In this document: one piece after another, positions 50,792-59,540 of the stretch
How the letters are laid out: each line of letters starts with the position of its first letter
Position numbering within the stretch: the stretch's first letter is position 1
Source of the DNA: UBA1738 sp045538755
GTDB taxonomy: Bacteria; Bacillota; Clostridia; UBA1381
Assembly: GCA_045538755.1 (NCBI GenBank)
Contig: JAZQEC010000041.1
Coordinates: 1 to 64,000, forward strand
Length of the DNA stretch: 64,000 nt
Direction: 5' to 3'
Position numbers and translations under genes: made by a program
The notes under the pieces: generated by a model
The model's database searches: none
What the model saw: the letters and a program-made list of their open reading frames with translations, nothing else
What the model was told of the DNA's origin: nothing

Positions 50792-51881
50792 AGTATCCAG
50801 CGACACTAATATTGGAGGCGCAGGCAAGGTACTGCTGATATTACTTAAAGAGTTCGACAGAAGTAAATTTGATGTCGTAACCGTTGTGCCAAAAAATAGT
50901 CTTCTTACACCTTTAATAGAAGAATTGGGTGTTAAGGTTATTGAAGTTGAAGGAATTGCCGATAAATCGCTTGATTTTAAGGCTGTAAATAAGCTTAAAA
51001 AGATATTTCGTGAAGAAAAAGCTGACCTTGTGCATACGCACGCAAGTATGTCTGCGAGAATTGCAGCAAAACTTGCAGGTTGCAAGGTGGTTTATACAAG
51101 GCACTCAGTATTTCCGCCGCCTGAAAAAATTTCAAAAGGTGTTGGAAAATGGATTAACGGCATGGTAAACAACTATTTTTCGGATAGAATTATTGCCGTC
51201 GCAGATGCAGCAAAGGATAATCTTACACAAACCGGGGTTAGCGAAAAAAAGATTGATGTTATCTTAAACGGTGTTTATCCTTTAGTGCCGATTGAGGATA
51301 AGACAGAGATAAAAAAACGCTTTGGAGTTTTCGGAGATGAAAAAATAATTTCAATTATTGCTCGCCTTGAAGATATAAAAGGACACGATTACTTCATTGA
51401 AGCAGCGGATATGCTTCTTAAAAAAGGTTATAATGCAAAATTCATAATTGCAGGAACCGGTTCATATGAGGAGCATTTAAAGAAAAAGGTAAAAGAGCTT
51501 AATAGAGAAGAAAGTATTATATTTACAGGATTTATAACAGATGTAGATAAATTAATGAACATAACGGATATTCAGGCAAATGCCTCCTATGGCACTGAGG
51601 CTACAAGCATATCCTTGCTTGAGGGAATGAGTCTTGGAATCCCTGCTGTTGTATCCGATTTTGGAGGAAATCCCGGAGTAATAAAATCGGGCATAAACGG
51701 ATTTGTAGTTCAAAAACAAAATGCTGCTGCTTTAGCTGAAGGAATAGAAAAGCTTTTAGAAGATGAACAGCTTTATAAAAATCTTTCCGATGGAAGCAAG
51801 AAAATATTTTCTGAAACATTTACTGCACAGACAATGACTCGTAATACAGAAAAAATTTATTTGAAGGTTATTGGGGGATAA
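50778..51881 (+). CDS. GT4-family glycosyltransferase
   Basis: The 367-residue protein has DTNIGGAGKVLLILLKEF, LVHTHASMSARIAAKLAG, YTRHSVFPP, VILNGVYPL, IARLEDIKGHDYFIEAA, FIIAGTGSYEEHL and the donor-site motif NASYGTEATSISLLEGMSL. AAAGGAGG lies before the start at a 14-base overlap with the ligase-like gene. It is the second sugar transferase of the cluster; the specificity is unknown. Confidence 0.92.
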   Translation: MKIIEVSSDTNIGGAGKVLLILLKEFDRSKFDVVTVVPKNSLLTPLIEELGVKVIEVEGIADKSLDFKAVNKLKKIFREEKADLVHTHASMSARIAAKLAGCKVVYTRHSVFPPPEKISKGVGKWINGMVNNYFSDRIIAVADAAKDNLTQTGVSEKKIDVILNGVYPLVPIEDKTEIKKRFGVFGDEKIISIIARLEDIKGHDYFIEAADMLLKKGYNAKFIIAGTGSYEEHLKKKVKELNREESIIFTGFITDVDKLMNITDIQANASYGTEATSISLLEGMSLGIPAVVSDFGGNPGVIKSGINGFVVQKQNAAALAEGIEKLLEDEQLYKNLSDGSKKIFSETFTAQTMTRNTEKIYLKVIGG

Positions 51882-51885
51882 AGTT

Positions 51886-52362
51886 ATGGATAAGTTAAAA
51901 TTTACATTTATAGATGCGCTTATTGTACTTGTTGTTATAGTAGGTGTAGTCGTGGGAGTTATTAGTTTAAAGCCTGAAGAGAAGACTGAAGTTAATGGTA
52001 AGGCAGAGATTACAGTTTTGGTACAAGATACAGAGCGAGGCACAGATAAGCTTATCAACGTCAATGATAAAATTCAGATTGGTAATGGAGAAAAGGTTGT
52101 TGATGCTACCGTAGAACTTGTTGAAGAAACCGCCAAAAGGGAATATAAGTTCAATAGATATATAGAAAAGTTTGTGCTCAAGGAAGATGAAAGCAAGGCT
52201 GATGTCAAGGTTAAGGTTAGTTGCGAAGCCCAAATAACTGATACAAAGATTACTTGCGGAGATTTTGATGTTAGAGTAGGTAATGAAATGACGCTGCAGG
52301 GAAAAGGGTTTAACATTAAAGGCTATGTAGTTGAACTTGAAGATATACAGGAGGAAGACTGA
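51886..52362 (+). CDS. DUF4330 family membrane-anchored protein, copy 1
   Basis: The ATG at 51886 follows TTGGGGGATAAAG; 158 residues. One N-terminal membrane helix (DALIVLVVIVGVVVGVISL) is followed by an extracytoplasmic beta-rich domain with IQIGNGEKVVDATVELVEE. It fits the DUF4330 pattern, whose function is not known. It abuts the second copy (shared base at 52362) and lies at the end of the polysaccharide cluster. Confidence 0.78.
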   Translation: MDKLKFTFIDALIVLVVIVGVVVGVISLKPEEKTEVNGKAEITVLVQDTERGTDKLINVNDKIQIGNGEKVVDATVELVEETAKREYKFNRYIEKFVLKEDESKADVKVKVSCEAQITDTKITCGDFDVRVGNEMTLQGKGFNIKGYVVELEDIQEED

Positions 52363-52865
52363 TGATACTTGATAAAAAAGGCAAAGTTTTTGGCAAAATA
52401 AATATCATTGATTTCTGTGTAATCCTTGCGGTAGTTATAGCTGTTGTAGGAATATTCGGAAGGTTTATAATGCCGATAGGAACACAAGAAAAAGAATCTG
52501 TAAAGAATGAGGTAAAGCTTTCTTATGTTATTCAGGTAGATGCTGTAAGAATTTTTTCGGTAAACGCATTTAAGAAAGCAGGACCTGTTATGGATAGGGA
52601 AAGCGGTATGAAAATTGGAGACATAACTCATGTAGAAGAGCTGCCGTATAAGAGCAATTATATGACAAAAGACGGAAATGTTGTTCAAATGGAAATGCCG
52701 GAGAATTATTCTGCATTAATTACGGTAGAATCAACAGGGTATGAAACCGAATCTGGTTATTTTGTAAGTGATGGTACAGAACTTGTGCTTGGAAATACAG
52801 TTTCAATGGTAACTAAATATGTGAATTTGGGTGGAGTCATCAAATCAATAGAAAAAATAAATTAA
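52362..52865 (+). CDS. DUF4330 family membrane-anchored protein, copy 2
   Basis: The 167-residue protein starts DKKGKVFGKINIIDFCVILAVVIAVVGIFGRF, the classic DUF4330 N-terminus with one membrane helix (about 15-37). A domain with IQVDAVRIFSVNAF, GMKIGDITHVEELPY and LVLGNTVSMVTKYVNLGGVI follows. The two copies are distant paralogues sharing the layout. A role in export or assembly of the polysaccharide is suggested only by position. AGGAGGA precedes the start. Confidence 0.85.
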   Translation: MILDKKGKVFGKINIIDFCVILAVVIAVVGIFGRFIMPIGTQEKESVKNEVKLSYVIQVDAVRIFSVNAFKKAGPVMDRESGMKIGDITHVEELPYKSNYMTKDGNVVQMEMPENYSALITVESTGYETESGYFVSDGTELVLGNTVSMVTKYVNLGGVIKSIEKIN

Positions 52866-52871
52866 ATATGT

Positions 52872-52932
52872 AAAACAGGATTGAAAATCCGAAAAAATCT
52901 TACTTGGATTTGGGATTTTCAATCCTGTTTTT
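52872..52932. terminator. Long bidirectional terminator
   Basis: AAAACAGGATTGAAAATCC (52872-52890) pairs perfectly with 52912-52930, followed by T-run. It separates the polysaccharide operon from the convergent murC. Confidence 0.9.
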
Positions 52933-52951
52933 TATTTTGAAGGAGAAATAA

Positions 52952-54331
52952 TTATTTACATAAATTATTTGCGATATCAACTACATTTCCTGCGCCCATA
53001 GTAAAAACGAGGTCGTTTTTTGATAGCTCTGATTTTAAAATTTGCTCAATTTCATTAAAATCTTCTACATATCTGACTTTTACACCACGCTTTGCAATAT
53101 CGGCTGCAAGGTTTTCAGGTTTAGTAATGCCGTCAGGAAGCTCACGAGCAGCATATATATGCGTAATAATAAGCTCATCTACATTGTCAAAGCTCACGCA
53201 AAATTCATTCCATAATGCTCTTGTTCTTGAATATGTGTGAGGCTGGAAGATGCACCAAAGCTTATTGTGTTCAAATTCCTTCGCTGATTTTAAAGTTGCG
53301 CAGATTTCGGTTGGATGGTGTGCATAGTCATCAATTATGGTAGCACCCATAAATTCACCTTTTTTCTCAAAACGTCTGTGCGCGCCTGAAAAGCTTTCAA
53401 TGCCAGCTTTTGCAAGAGATATGTCGGCATTCCAAAGGTCGCAAACAGCGACAACTGCAAGTGCATTAAGGAGATTATGTTCGCCAGGCACATTAAGTTT
53501 TAACTCACACACAAAAGTGTCATTGTGCCAAACCTCGAATGTTGGGAAACCGCCAATATAGCTAACCTTTTCTGCGTGATATTCATATCCTGAGCCTATT
53601 CCGTAGTATTTTATGTTAAGTCCTGTGTTATCAAGTGCCTTTTTAATGTTCTTATCTATTCCTGAAGCAACAACATAGCCTTTGCCACGTGTAAGCTCGG
53701 CAAATTTTTTAAAGCTTTCAATTATTTCATCAATACCTGAGAAGAAATCAAGATGGTCTTCATCAATATTTGTGATTACTGCTAAAGTAGGGAAAAAGCT
53801 CAAAAAGCTGTTAGTATATTCGCAAGCTTCTGTGATAAAATAATCCGAATTTGTAGCTTTTATATTTCCACCTATTATATCAAGTTCTCCGCCAACGCTC
53901 ACTGTTGGGTCAAGCTCTGCAGAGATAAGAGCATGGGCAAGCATAGAGGTAGTTGTCGTTTTGCCGTGAGTTCCTGCAATTCCTGCAGCATGAGGGTACA
54001 GCTTCATAATAGCACCTAAAAATTCCGCCCTAGTTACAAGGCGAATTCCTGCGTTGGTTGCTGCCTGCATCTCAGGATTATCAGTGTGAACGGCAGCTGT
54101 GTGAACCACCAAGTCTGCACCATTGATGTTTTTTGCATCATGTCCTTCATAAACTATTGCACCAAGCTTTTCAAGTTTATCTGTGATGTGCGATTTTGCT
54201 CTGTCAGAACCTGTAACAGTATATCCGTTTTTTAGCATAATTTGGGCAAGACCGCTCATACTTATGCCGCCAATTCCAATAAAGTGAATGTGTGCATTTT
54301 TATCTATTTGTGTAAAATCAAAATATGACAT
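52952..54331 (-). CDS. murC: UDP-N-acetylmuramate--L-alanine ligase
   Basis: MurC adds the first residue of the peptidoglycan stem peptide. The 459-residue Mur ligase has FIGIGGISMSGLAQIML at the N-terminus, the ATP loop GTHGKTTTTSM, EACEYTNSF, ITNIDEDHLDFF, GAHRRFEKKGE and DDYAHHPTEI, then FQPHTYSRT. The length is normal. It stands alone on the minus strand; AGGAGAAAGT precedes the ATG. Confidence 0.98.
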   Translation of the reverse strand: MSYFDFTQIDKNAHIHFIGIGGISMSGLAQIMLKNGYTVTGSDRAKSHITDKLEKLGAIVYEGHDAKNINGADLVVHTAAVHTDNPEMQAATNAGIRLVTRAEFLGAIMKLYPHAAGIAGTHGKTTTTSMLAHALISAELDPTVSVGGELDIIGGNIKATNSDYFITEACEYTNSFLSFFPTLAVITNIDEDHLDFFSGIDEIIESFKKFAELTRGKGYVVASGIDKNIKKALDNTGLNIKYYGIGSGYEYHAEKVSYIGGFPTFEVWHNDTFVCELKLNVPGEHNLLNALAVVAVCDLWNADISLAKAGIESFSGAHRRFEKKGEFMGATIIDDYAHHPTEICATLKSAKEFEHNKLWCIFQPHTYSRTRALWNEFCVSFDNVDELIITHIYAARELPDGITKPENLAADIAKRGVKVRYVEDFNEIEQILKSELSKNDLVFTMGAGNVVDIANNLCK

Positions 54332-54606
54332 TTTACTTTCTCCTAATATTTACTAAGAATAATTATATACCTTTTTGGAAAAAAATAAAACTGATTTCTG
54401 TGATTTGTAAAATAAACGAAATATATAAATTGTCGAAATATAAAAAATACACAATTCATTTGTGTAAAAGTGACAAAAAAAAACATAATTTAAATTAATA
54501 TATTGACATTTGTTATATATAAAAGGTATAATAATTTAGAATGGTTAAACATCTTAGATATAACACCAATACGGCTTTATATTAGCTTTGGAAGGTGGTG
54601 AGTTCT
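54332..54606. other. AT-rich spacer between murC and spoVG
   Basis: The spacer holds the spoVG promoter and a 6-bp dyad ACACAA-N5-TTGTGT at 54449-54465 that might be a regulator site. Nothing else, including any small gene, is convincing. Confidence 0.4.
54503..54532 (+). promoter_or_regulatory. Promoter of spoVG
   Basis: TTGACA at 54503-54508 and TATAAT at 54527-54532 are spaced 18 bp. This is a vegetative-type promoter, unlike the sigma-H promoter known for Bacillus spoVG. Confidence 0.7.
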
Positions 54607-54873
54607 GTGGAAATTACAGACATCAGAGTGAAAAAGGTTGCGAGCGAAGGAAAAATGAAAGCAGTTGTTTCTGTTACTTTCGACAATGCATTCGTCGTTC
54701 ATGACATTAAGGTTATTGAAGGACAGGAGAAATTGTTTACGGCTATGCCGTCAAGAAGAACTCCCGAGAATGAATTTAAGGATATTGCACATCCGATAAA
54801 TTCAGAGATGAGGGAGATGCTTGAAACTGCGATTATTTCCAAATATAACGAAGCAATACTTGAAGAAGAATAA
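54607..54873 (+). CDS. spoVG: SpoVG family RNA/DNA-binding regulator
   Basis: The start is set at GTG 54607, giving 88 residues beginning MEITDIRVKKV as in the family; GGAAGGTGGTGA lies upstream, and two further GTG codons at 54595 and 54598 overlap it. Conserved KAVVSVTFDNAFVVHDIKV, GLFVAMPSRR-like LFTAMPSRRTPENEFKDIAHPI follow. SpoVG is a nucleic-acid-binding regulator of sporulation, division and surface genes. Confidence 0.96.
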   Translation: MEITDIRVKKVASEGKMKAVVSVTFDNAFVVHDIKVIEGQEKLFTAMPSRRTPENEFKDIAHPINSEMREMLETAIISKYNEAILEEE

Positions 54874-54883
54874 TTAATAGAAA

Positions 54884-54911
54884 CACCGATGCTTTAGTGT
54901 CGGTGATTTTT
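54884..54911 (+). terminator. Terminator of spoVG
   Basis: CACCGA pairs with TCGGTG around a 10-base loop, followed by ATTTTTA. The stem is short. Confidence 0.65.
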
Positions 54912-54989
54912 ATTGGTTGAAATTTTAGTTAAATGGTATATTTATTGTTAAAAGGTACAGGCAGATTGTTAAAAACTTGAAAACAGGTA

Positions 54990-55018
54990 TTGAATTTTAC
55001 GTTAAAGTATTATATAAT
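54990..55018 (+). promoter_or_regulatory. Promoter of ribU-comF
   Basis: TTGAAT at 54990-54995 and TATAAT at 55013-55018 are spaced 17 bp, right before the FMN aptamer. Confidence 0.75.
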
Positions 55019-55022
55019 AATT

Positions 55023-55131
55023 ATATCTTCGGGGCAGGGTGCAAATCCCTACCGGTGGTAAAAGTCCACGAGCGTTTGCAGATTCGGTGAAATTCCGAAA
55101 CCGACGGTACAGTCCGGATAGGAGAAGATGT
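55023..55131 (+). ncRNA. FMN riboswitch (RFN element)
   Basis: P1 is ATATCTTC with GAAGATGT. Inside lie GGGGCAGGGTGCAAATCCC, ACCGGTGGT, AGTCCACGAGC, GATTCGGTGAAATTCC and CCGACGGTACAGTCCGGAT, the full RFN consensus. It controls the riboflavin transporter gene downstream. No strong terminator is obvious between aptamer and gene; the GGGGG ribosome binding site at about 55163 may be the controlled element. Confidence 0.97.
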
Positions 55132-55178
55132 GTTTTTTCTTGTGTTCCTGAAGAAATTATTTTTTGGGGGCTTTTTTT

Positions 55179-55712
55179 ATGAATAAAAGAAGGGTTAATA
55201 TGATTGTAAATGTGGGAGTTTTTGCGGCAATCGCATTTTTGCTGCAAATTTTAGGCGGTGCAATACCCAAAGTTGGAGGATTTTTGGAACTGGAAATTTC
55301 CGACTTACCGGCTATTATTATTGCATTTGCAATGGGACCTTGGGCAGGTGTGGCAGTAGAACTTGTTAAAAATCTGCTCCATACATTTATAACAACAACA
55401 GGATTTGTGGGAGAATTTGCTAATTTTATAATTAACGGTTGTTTTGTATTTGTGTGCGGTTCGATATATATGAAAAATAAGACAAAAAATAATGCAATAA
55501 TGTCTCTTATTTTTGCAACATTAGTACTTGTAATAGTTGGGATATTTGTAAATCTTTACATTATGATTCCTCTTTTTATGCCTAATGAAAGTTTTGCGAC
55601 AAAGCTTGAGCTTGTGCTTTTGACTATTGCACCATTCAACCTTATTAGGGGCAGTATTCTGTCTGCAATTACTATTTTAATTTACAAGAGAATTTCGGGG
55701 CTGATAAAATAA
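55179..55712 (+). CDS. ribU: Riboflavin ECF-transporter S component
   Basis: The 177-residue membrane protein has about six helices and the RibU-type motifs LEISDLPAIIIAFAMGPWAGVAVELVKN and the TGFVGEFANFIING segment. It binds riboflavin and works with the shared ECF module. The start is ATG 55179; an in-frame TTG at 55164 is less likely. The FMN riboswitch upstream supports the substrate. Its last base overlaps the comF start. Confidence 0.95.
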   Translation: MNKRRVNMIVNVGVFAAIAFLLQILGGAIPKVGGFLELEISDLPAIIIAFAMGPWAGVAVELVKNLLHTFITTTGFVGEFANFIINGCFVFVCGSIYMKNKTKNNAIMSLIFATLVLVIVGIFVNLYIMIPLFMPNESFATKLELVLLTIAPFNLIRGSILSAITILIYKRISGLIK

Positions 55713-56365
55713 TGTTTTTTGAAAAGCGTTGCTTTTGTGTGCTGTGCAAGCGATTTAAAAGCATGAGCAAAGTAAATTTTAAATATGAGAATATATCAAT
55801 ATGCAAAAAATGCTATGAAAAAATAAAAACTACAAAGGATAAGACCTTTGAAGGACGAGGCAATATTTCAGTTGTGTTGTCGCCTTTTCTTTATGAAGGG
55901 AAGGTTCGGCAGGCGATTAAACAGTTTAAGTTCTCGGGGCAGAGGCTATTTGGCAAGCTTTTTGGTGAAATGCTATATGAAGAACTAAAAGTACATAGCT
56001 GGATTTGTGATTATGACTTCATAATTCCTGTTCCGCTTCATCCTGAACGTCTTTTAGAACGTGGATACAATCAATCGGAAATTATTGCAGAAGTTATTTC
56101 TGAAAGATTTGGAATTCCTATTGTTAATGATGCTTTGTTTAGAATTAGAAATACCGAACGGCAAAGCGTATTAAACGGAAGAGCGCGTATTGAAAACGTA
56201 AAAGGTGCGTTTTTAGCATTTGAAAAAACGGTGCGAAATAAAAGGATATTATTAATTGATGATATTTATACAATGGGCGCAACAGCAGGGGCGTGTGCAG
56301 ATTCCTTAAAAGATGCAGGTGCGTCGGAAGTGGCTGTAATAACACTTTCCATAACTTGTCATTAA
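55712..56365 (+). CDS. comF: ComF family protein
   Basis: The 217-residue protein has an N-terminal zinc finger (CVLCKRF ... ICKKCYEKI) and a phosphoribosyltransferase-like domain with PVPLHPERLLERGYNQSEIIA and the PRPP motif ILLIDDIYTMGATAGACAD. ComF-type proteins act in DNA uptake or single-strand DNA handling, though in non-competent bacteria the role is unclear. It overlaps ribU by one base, so it is under the FMN riboswitch. Confidence 0.93.
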   Translation: MFFEKRCFCVLCKRFKSMSKVNFKYENISICKKCYEKIKTTKDKTFEGRGNISVVLSPFLYEGKVRQAIKQFKFSGQRLFGKLFGEMLYEELKVHSWICDYDFIIPVPLHPERLLERGYNQSEIIAEVISERFGIPIVNDALFRIRNTERQSVLNGRARIENVKGAFLAFEKTVRNKRILLIDDIYTMGATAGACADSLKDAGASEVAVITLSITCH

Positions 56366-56402
56366 AAAAGAACTAACAAAATAAAGCTGTTAGTTCTTTT
56401 TC
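56366..56402. terminator. Bidirectional terminator between comF and nagB-ROK
   Basis: AAAAGAACTAACA pairs perfectly with TGTTAGTTCTTTT around a 9-base loop. Confidence 0.88.
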
Positions 56403-56406
56403 TGTT

Positions 56407-58035
56407 TTATCTTATTTGTTCTTTTAGTTTTGGAAGAAGTGCAGCACCGATTGCACCTGATTTTCCTTGAAGTATAGAAATTTGAATTGGAATATCAGAT
56501 TTAATTTTTTCTTTAATCGGATTTAGAAGTCTGTCGCCTTCTTTAGAAATTCCACCGCCAATTACAACAGTATCAGGATCAAATGTCATAATAATGTTTT
56601 TAATTCCTATTGCAAGATATGAAATATATTGTTCAAATACTTTTTGAGCAACAGGACATCCTTGGTCCATAGCATCAAAAACGGTTTTTCCTGAAACTTT
56701 GCCTTTTTCTGCGATGATTTTGCTTAAAATACTGTTTGGATTTTCGTTAGCGGCAGCTTTTGTTTGTGAGATAAGTGCAGTAACTGATGCATAAGCTTCC
56801 CAGCAGCCTTTATCTCCACAAGAGCACTCAAGTCCATCAAGATCAATACAGATATGTCCGATTTCGCCGGCATTACCCATAGAACCGCTATAAATTTTAC
56901 TGTCAATAACAATTCCGCCACCAATTCCTGTGCCTAAGGTTACCATAAACATATTTTTAGCACGAACACCTTCATAAGCTTCGCCGATAGCAGCACAGCA
57001 AGCATCGTTTTCAAGGTAAATAGGTAAATCAATATCTTCTTTAAGATAATCAATAATCGGTGAGTTATCAAATGGTAGATTTGTAGCAGTTACAGTACCT
57101 GCTTTGTAACTGATTTCACCTGGTGTGCCGACACCTATTCCAGCGATAGGATATTCAGCTATAATCGCTTGGCATTTATTTGAAATTGCCTTCATTATGC
57201 TTCTATCATCAGTATTTTTAGGAGTATGTATTGTTTCGCTGTACATCAGCTCGTTTTTGTAGTTGATAACACCGAATTTTACATCAGTTCCGCCTATATC
57301 AACACCAAGGTACATTCCAGGATATGCATCACGGTCACATATTAAAGTCACATCGTTATGAACTTTAAGCATAGTTGCCGGAATATTTGTGTCAATATCA
57401 CTATTTAAAAGTGCAGATACAACAGCGCGTTTTGATTTGCCATTTGCAAGAAGAATAATCTTTTTTGCTTGCATAATTGAAGCTATGCCCATTGTAAGCG
57501 CATGAGTAGGAACATCTTCTTCCTTTTCAAAGAAACGTGAATTTGCCTCTATTGTACTTTTTGTAAGCCCTGTCAAATGTGTATAAGCATCTAAAGCCTG
57601 TGCAGGTTCATTAAATGCAATATGACCATTTTGACCAATTCCAAGGATTTGGAGGTCAATTCCGCCATACTCCTGAATTTTCTTGTCATACTCTGAGCAT
57701 TCAGATGCAGCATCAGTAGCCTCACCATTTGGAACAAAAGTATTTTCAGGCTTTATATTAATCTTTGAAAAAAGATTCTTGTTCATAAAATAGCGGTAAC
57801 TTTGGTCGTTACTTGGCGAAATTGGATAATATTCGTCAAGGTTAAATGATGTAACCTGTTCGAAATCAAGCTCACCGCTTGAGTACATTTGGCAAAGGTT
57901 TTCATAAAGTCCAATAGGGGTTGAACCGGTTGCGAGACCTAATATACAGTTCGGTTTTTCTTTAACTTGTGTAGCAACGATTTCTGCTGCCTTTTTTGAA
58001 AGTTCTTCATAGTTGTTACAAACAATAATATTCAT
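56407..58035 (-). CDS. nagB: Glucosamine-6-phosphate deaminase - ROK sugar kinase fusion
   Basis: Residues 1-238 are a full NagB: LGLATGSTPIGLY at 32-44, SFNLDEYYPI at 63-72 with Asp67, GIGQNGHIAFNEP at 131-143. NagB turns glucosamine-6-phosphate into fructose-6-phosphate and ammonia. Residues 241-542 are a ROK kinase: YLGVDIGGTDVKFG, GIGVGTPGEI, LENDACCAAIGEA, LGTGIGGGIV and the zinc motif CSCGDKGCWEAYAS. Met241 has no ribosome binding site and the frame is continuous, so this is one protein. The kinase could act on glucosamine or N-acetylglucosamine to feed NagB, or on glucose. No nagA lies nearby. It is divergent from an AraC regulator that probably controls it. Confidence 0.93.
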   Translation of the reverse strand: MNIIVCNNYEELSKKAAEIVATQVKEKPNCILGLATGSTPIGLYENLCQMYSSGELDFEQVTSFNLDEYYPISPSNDQSYRYFMNKNLFSKINIKPENTFVPNGEATDAASECSEYDKKIQEYGGIDLQILGIGQNGHIAFNEPAQALDAYTHLTGLTKSTIEANSRFFEKEEDVPTHALTMGIASIMQAKKIILLANGKSKRAVVSALLNSDIDTNIPATMLKVHNDVTLICDRDAYPGMYLGVDIGGTDVKFGVINYKNELMYSETIHTPKNTDDRSIMKAISNKCQAIIAEYPIAGIGVGTPGEISYKAGTVTATNLPFDNSPIIDYLKEDIDLPIYLENDACCAAIGEAYEGVRAKNMFMVTLGTGIGGGIVIDSKIYSGSMGNAGEIGHICIDLDGLECSCGDKGCWEAYASVTALISQTKAAANENPNSILSKIIAEKGKVSGKTVFDAMDQGCPVAQKVFEQYISYLAIGIKNIIMTFDPDTVVIGGGISKEGDRLLNPIKEKIKSDIPIQISILQGKSGAIGAALLPKLKEQIR

Positions 58036-58131
58036 AGTTATCCCTCACTTTGCATTAGATATTAAGACTATTATATAGGTAAATAGGAAAAAAATATTTA
58101 CACGATTGTACAGAAAATTTGCATTATTGTA

Positions 58132-58160
58132 TTTACATTTTTGACAAGATTCGATATAAT
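58132..58160 (+). promoter_or_regulatory. Promoter of AraC regulator gene
   Basis: TTTACA at 58132-58137 and TATAAT at 58155-58160 are spaced 17 bp. Confidence 0.65.
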
Positions 58161-58178
58161 ATATTTGAGGTGAAAAAT

Positions 58179-59054
58179 ATGGAATTTAATTCGCTTAAAA
58201 TTAAAGATGATTTAATTGTAAAGGATATTGTTTCGATACATTATTTTGAGTTTTCAAAATACTATAAATTTCAGGGAGAAAGCCATGATTTCTGGGAACT
58301 TGTATATGTTGACAGGGGAAGTATAAATGCATATTATGATAAGCAGGAAGTAAAGCTTAAGTCTGGAGACATTATTTTTCATAAGCCGAACGAATGGCAT
58401 AATCTGCTTGCTGACGGAACACACGTTTCAAATGTCGTTGTTGTTACTTTTATTTCGAATTCTAAATGTATGAAGCATTTTAATAATCGAATTCAGAAGG
58501 CAAAAGCTTCGCAGAGGGAGCTCTTGTCCAAAATAATTGCGGAAAGCAGAAAGTTTTTAAAAACACCTCTTGATGATCCGTTTATGGTAGAGTTTGAAAA
58601 AAATGAAGTATATCCATTTGCATCGGGTCAGCTTATAAGAATGTATCTTGTTGAACTTCTTATAAGCATTATAAGGGATGATTCAAGAAATCTTCAGACT
58701 GCATTTATACAAAATACATCGAGCACCCTTGTAAATCAAATTACCGAATTTTTAGATGAACATATTTCAGAAAAAATAACTGTCGCCGATGTTGAAAAAT
58801 TTGCAAATGTTAGTAGAACAACACTTGAGAGTGCATTCAAATCGACTGTTGGCATGGGAGTTATAGAGTATTTTATAAAAATGAAAATTGAATATTCAAA
58901 AACATACATAAGGGAGGATAGTTATAATATAACTCAAATTTCCGAACTTTTAGGGTACGACAGCATACATTATTTTTCACGGCAGTTTAAAAAAGTGACG
59001 AATATGTCGCCAAAAGAATACTCAAATTCAATTAAGGCAATGGGAATAAAATAA
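58179..59054 (+). CDS. AraC-family transcriptional regulator
   Basis: The ATG at 58179 follows TTGAGGTG; 291 residues. An N-terminal cupin sensor (about 15-95: FWELVYVDRGSINAYYD, GDIIFHKPNEWHNL) and a C-terminal double helix-turn-helix (about 190-287: KITVADVEKFANVSRTTLESAFK, then ITQISELLGYDSIHYFSRQFKKVTN and MSPKEY) are clear. Such regulators bind a sugar or related signal. It diverges from nagB-ROK and likely responds to amino sugars, which is inference from context. Confidence 0.93.
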   Translation: MEFNSLKIKDDLIVKDIVSIHYFEFSKYYKFQGESHDFWELVYVDRGSINAYYDKQEVKLKSGDIIFHKPNEWHNLLADGTHVSNVVVVTFISNSKCMKHFNNRIQKAKASQRELLSKIIAESRKFLKTPLDDPFMVEFEKNEVYPFASGQLIRMYLVELLISIIRDDSRNLQTAFIQNTSSTLVNQITEFLDEHISEKITVADVEKFANVSRTTLESAFKSTVGMGVIEYFIKMKIEYSKTYIREDSYNITQISELLGYDSIHYFSRQFKKVTNMSPKEYSNSIKAMGIK

Positions 59055-59090
59055 AAAACAGGGACGGATAAAATATCCGTCCCTGTTTTT
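59054..59090. terminator. Bidirectional terminator after AraC gene
   Basis: A perfect 17-bp stem (AAAAACAGGGACGGATA, mirrored) with an AAA loop and A/T tails serves both the araC-type gene and the convergent aryl-acid operon. Confidence 0.92.
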
Positions 59091-59094
59091 GAAA

Positions 59095-59526
59095 TTATAA
59101 TCTGTAAACATCCTTTGCTTCAGCTGTGCTGATGCCTGCTTTGTCTAAAGCTGCGGCTGCAAGTTCTGCGTCTGACACTTTAACAACCATTAAAGCTTTG
59201 TTGGTAACAGAACCGACAAATGCGTACATATAGTCAACATTAATGTCACTTTTTACAAAAATTTCAAGAATTTTTGAAAGTCCACCCGGTGTATCGTCCA
59301 TAGCAACAGCAAGTACATCTGTAAGTTTTACAACCACGCCTGTCTCACGAAGAACCGATACTGCAAGGTCTGGTTTGTTTACAATAAGGCGGAGTATGCC
59401 ATATTCTGAAGTATCTGCCAAGGATAATGCACTTATATCAATATTATTTTTTCCGAGAACTTCAATAATCGGTGCAAGCCCCCCCGGCTTGTTTTCAATA
59501 AAAACTGAAAGCTGTTTAATTAACAT
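59095..59526 (-). CDS. Tandem ACT-domain protein
   Basis: The 143-residue protein is two ACT domains in tandem (about 1-68: QLSVFIENKPGGLAPIIEVLGKN; about 70-143: AVAMDDTPGGLSKILEIFVKS). ACT domains bind amino acids. Small ACT proteins of this type often sit beside phenylacetate-CoA ligase and indolepyruvate oxidoreductase genes, as here. It may sense an aromatic amino acid. It is the last gene of the operon. Confidence 0.92.
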   Translation of the reverse strand: MLIKQLSVFIENKPGGLAPIIEVLGKNNIDISALSLADTSEYGILRLIVNKPDLAVSVLRETGVVVKLTDVLAVAMDDTPGGLSKILEIFVKSDINVDYMYAFVGSVTNKALMVVKVSDAELAAAALDKAGISTAEAKDVYRL

Positions 59527-59540
59527 AAAATCACTCCTTT

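Noticed and set aside
45141..52865. Capsule or S-layer export by an ABC transporter
   Set aside because: No ABC exporter genes are in the cluster; the only ABC protein nearby is a soluble ABC-F without membrane domains.
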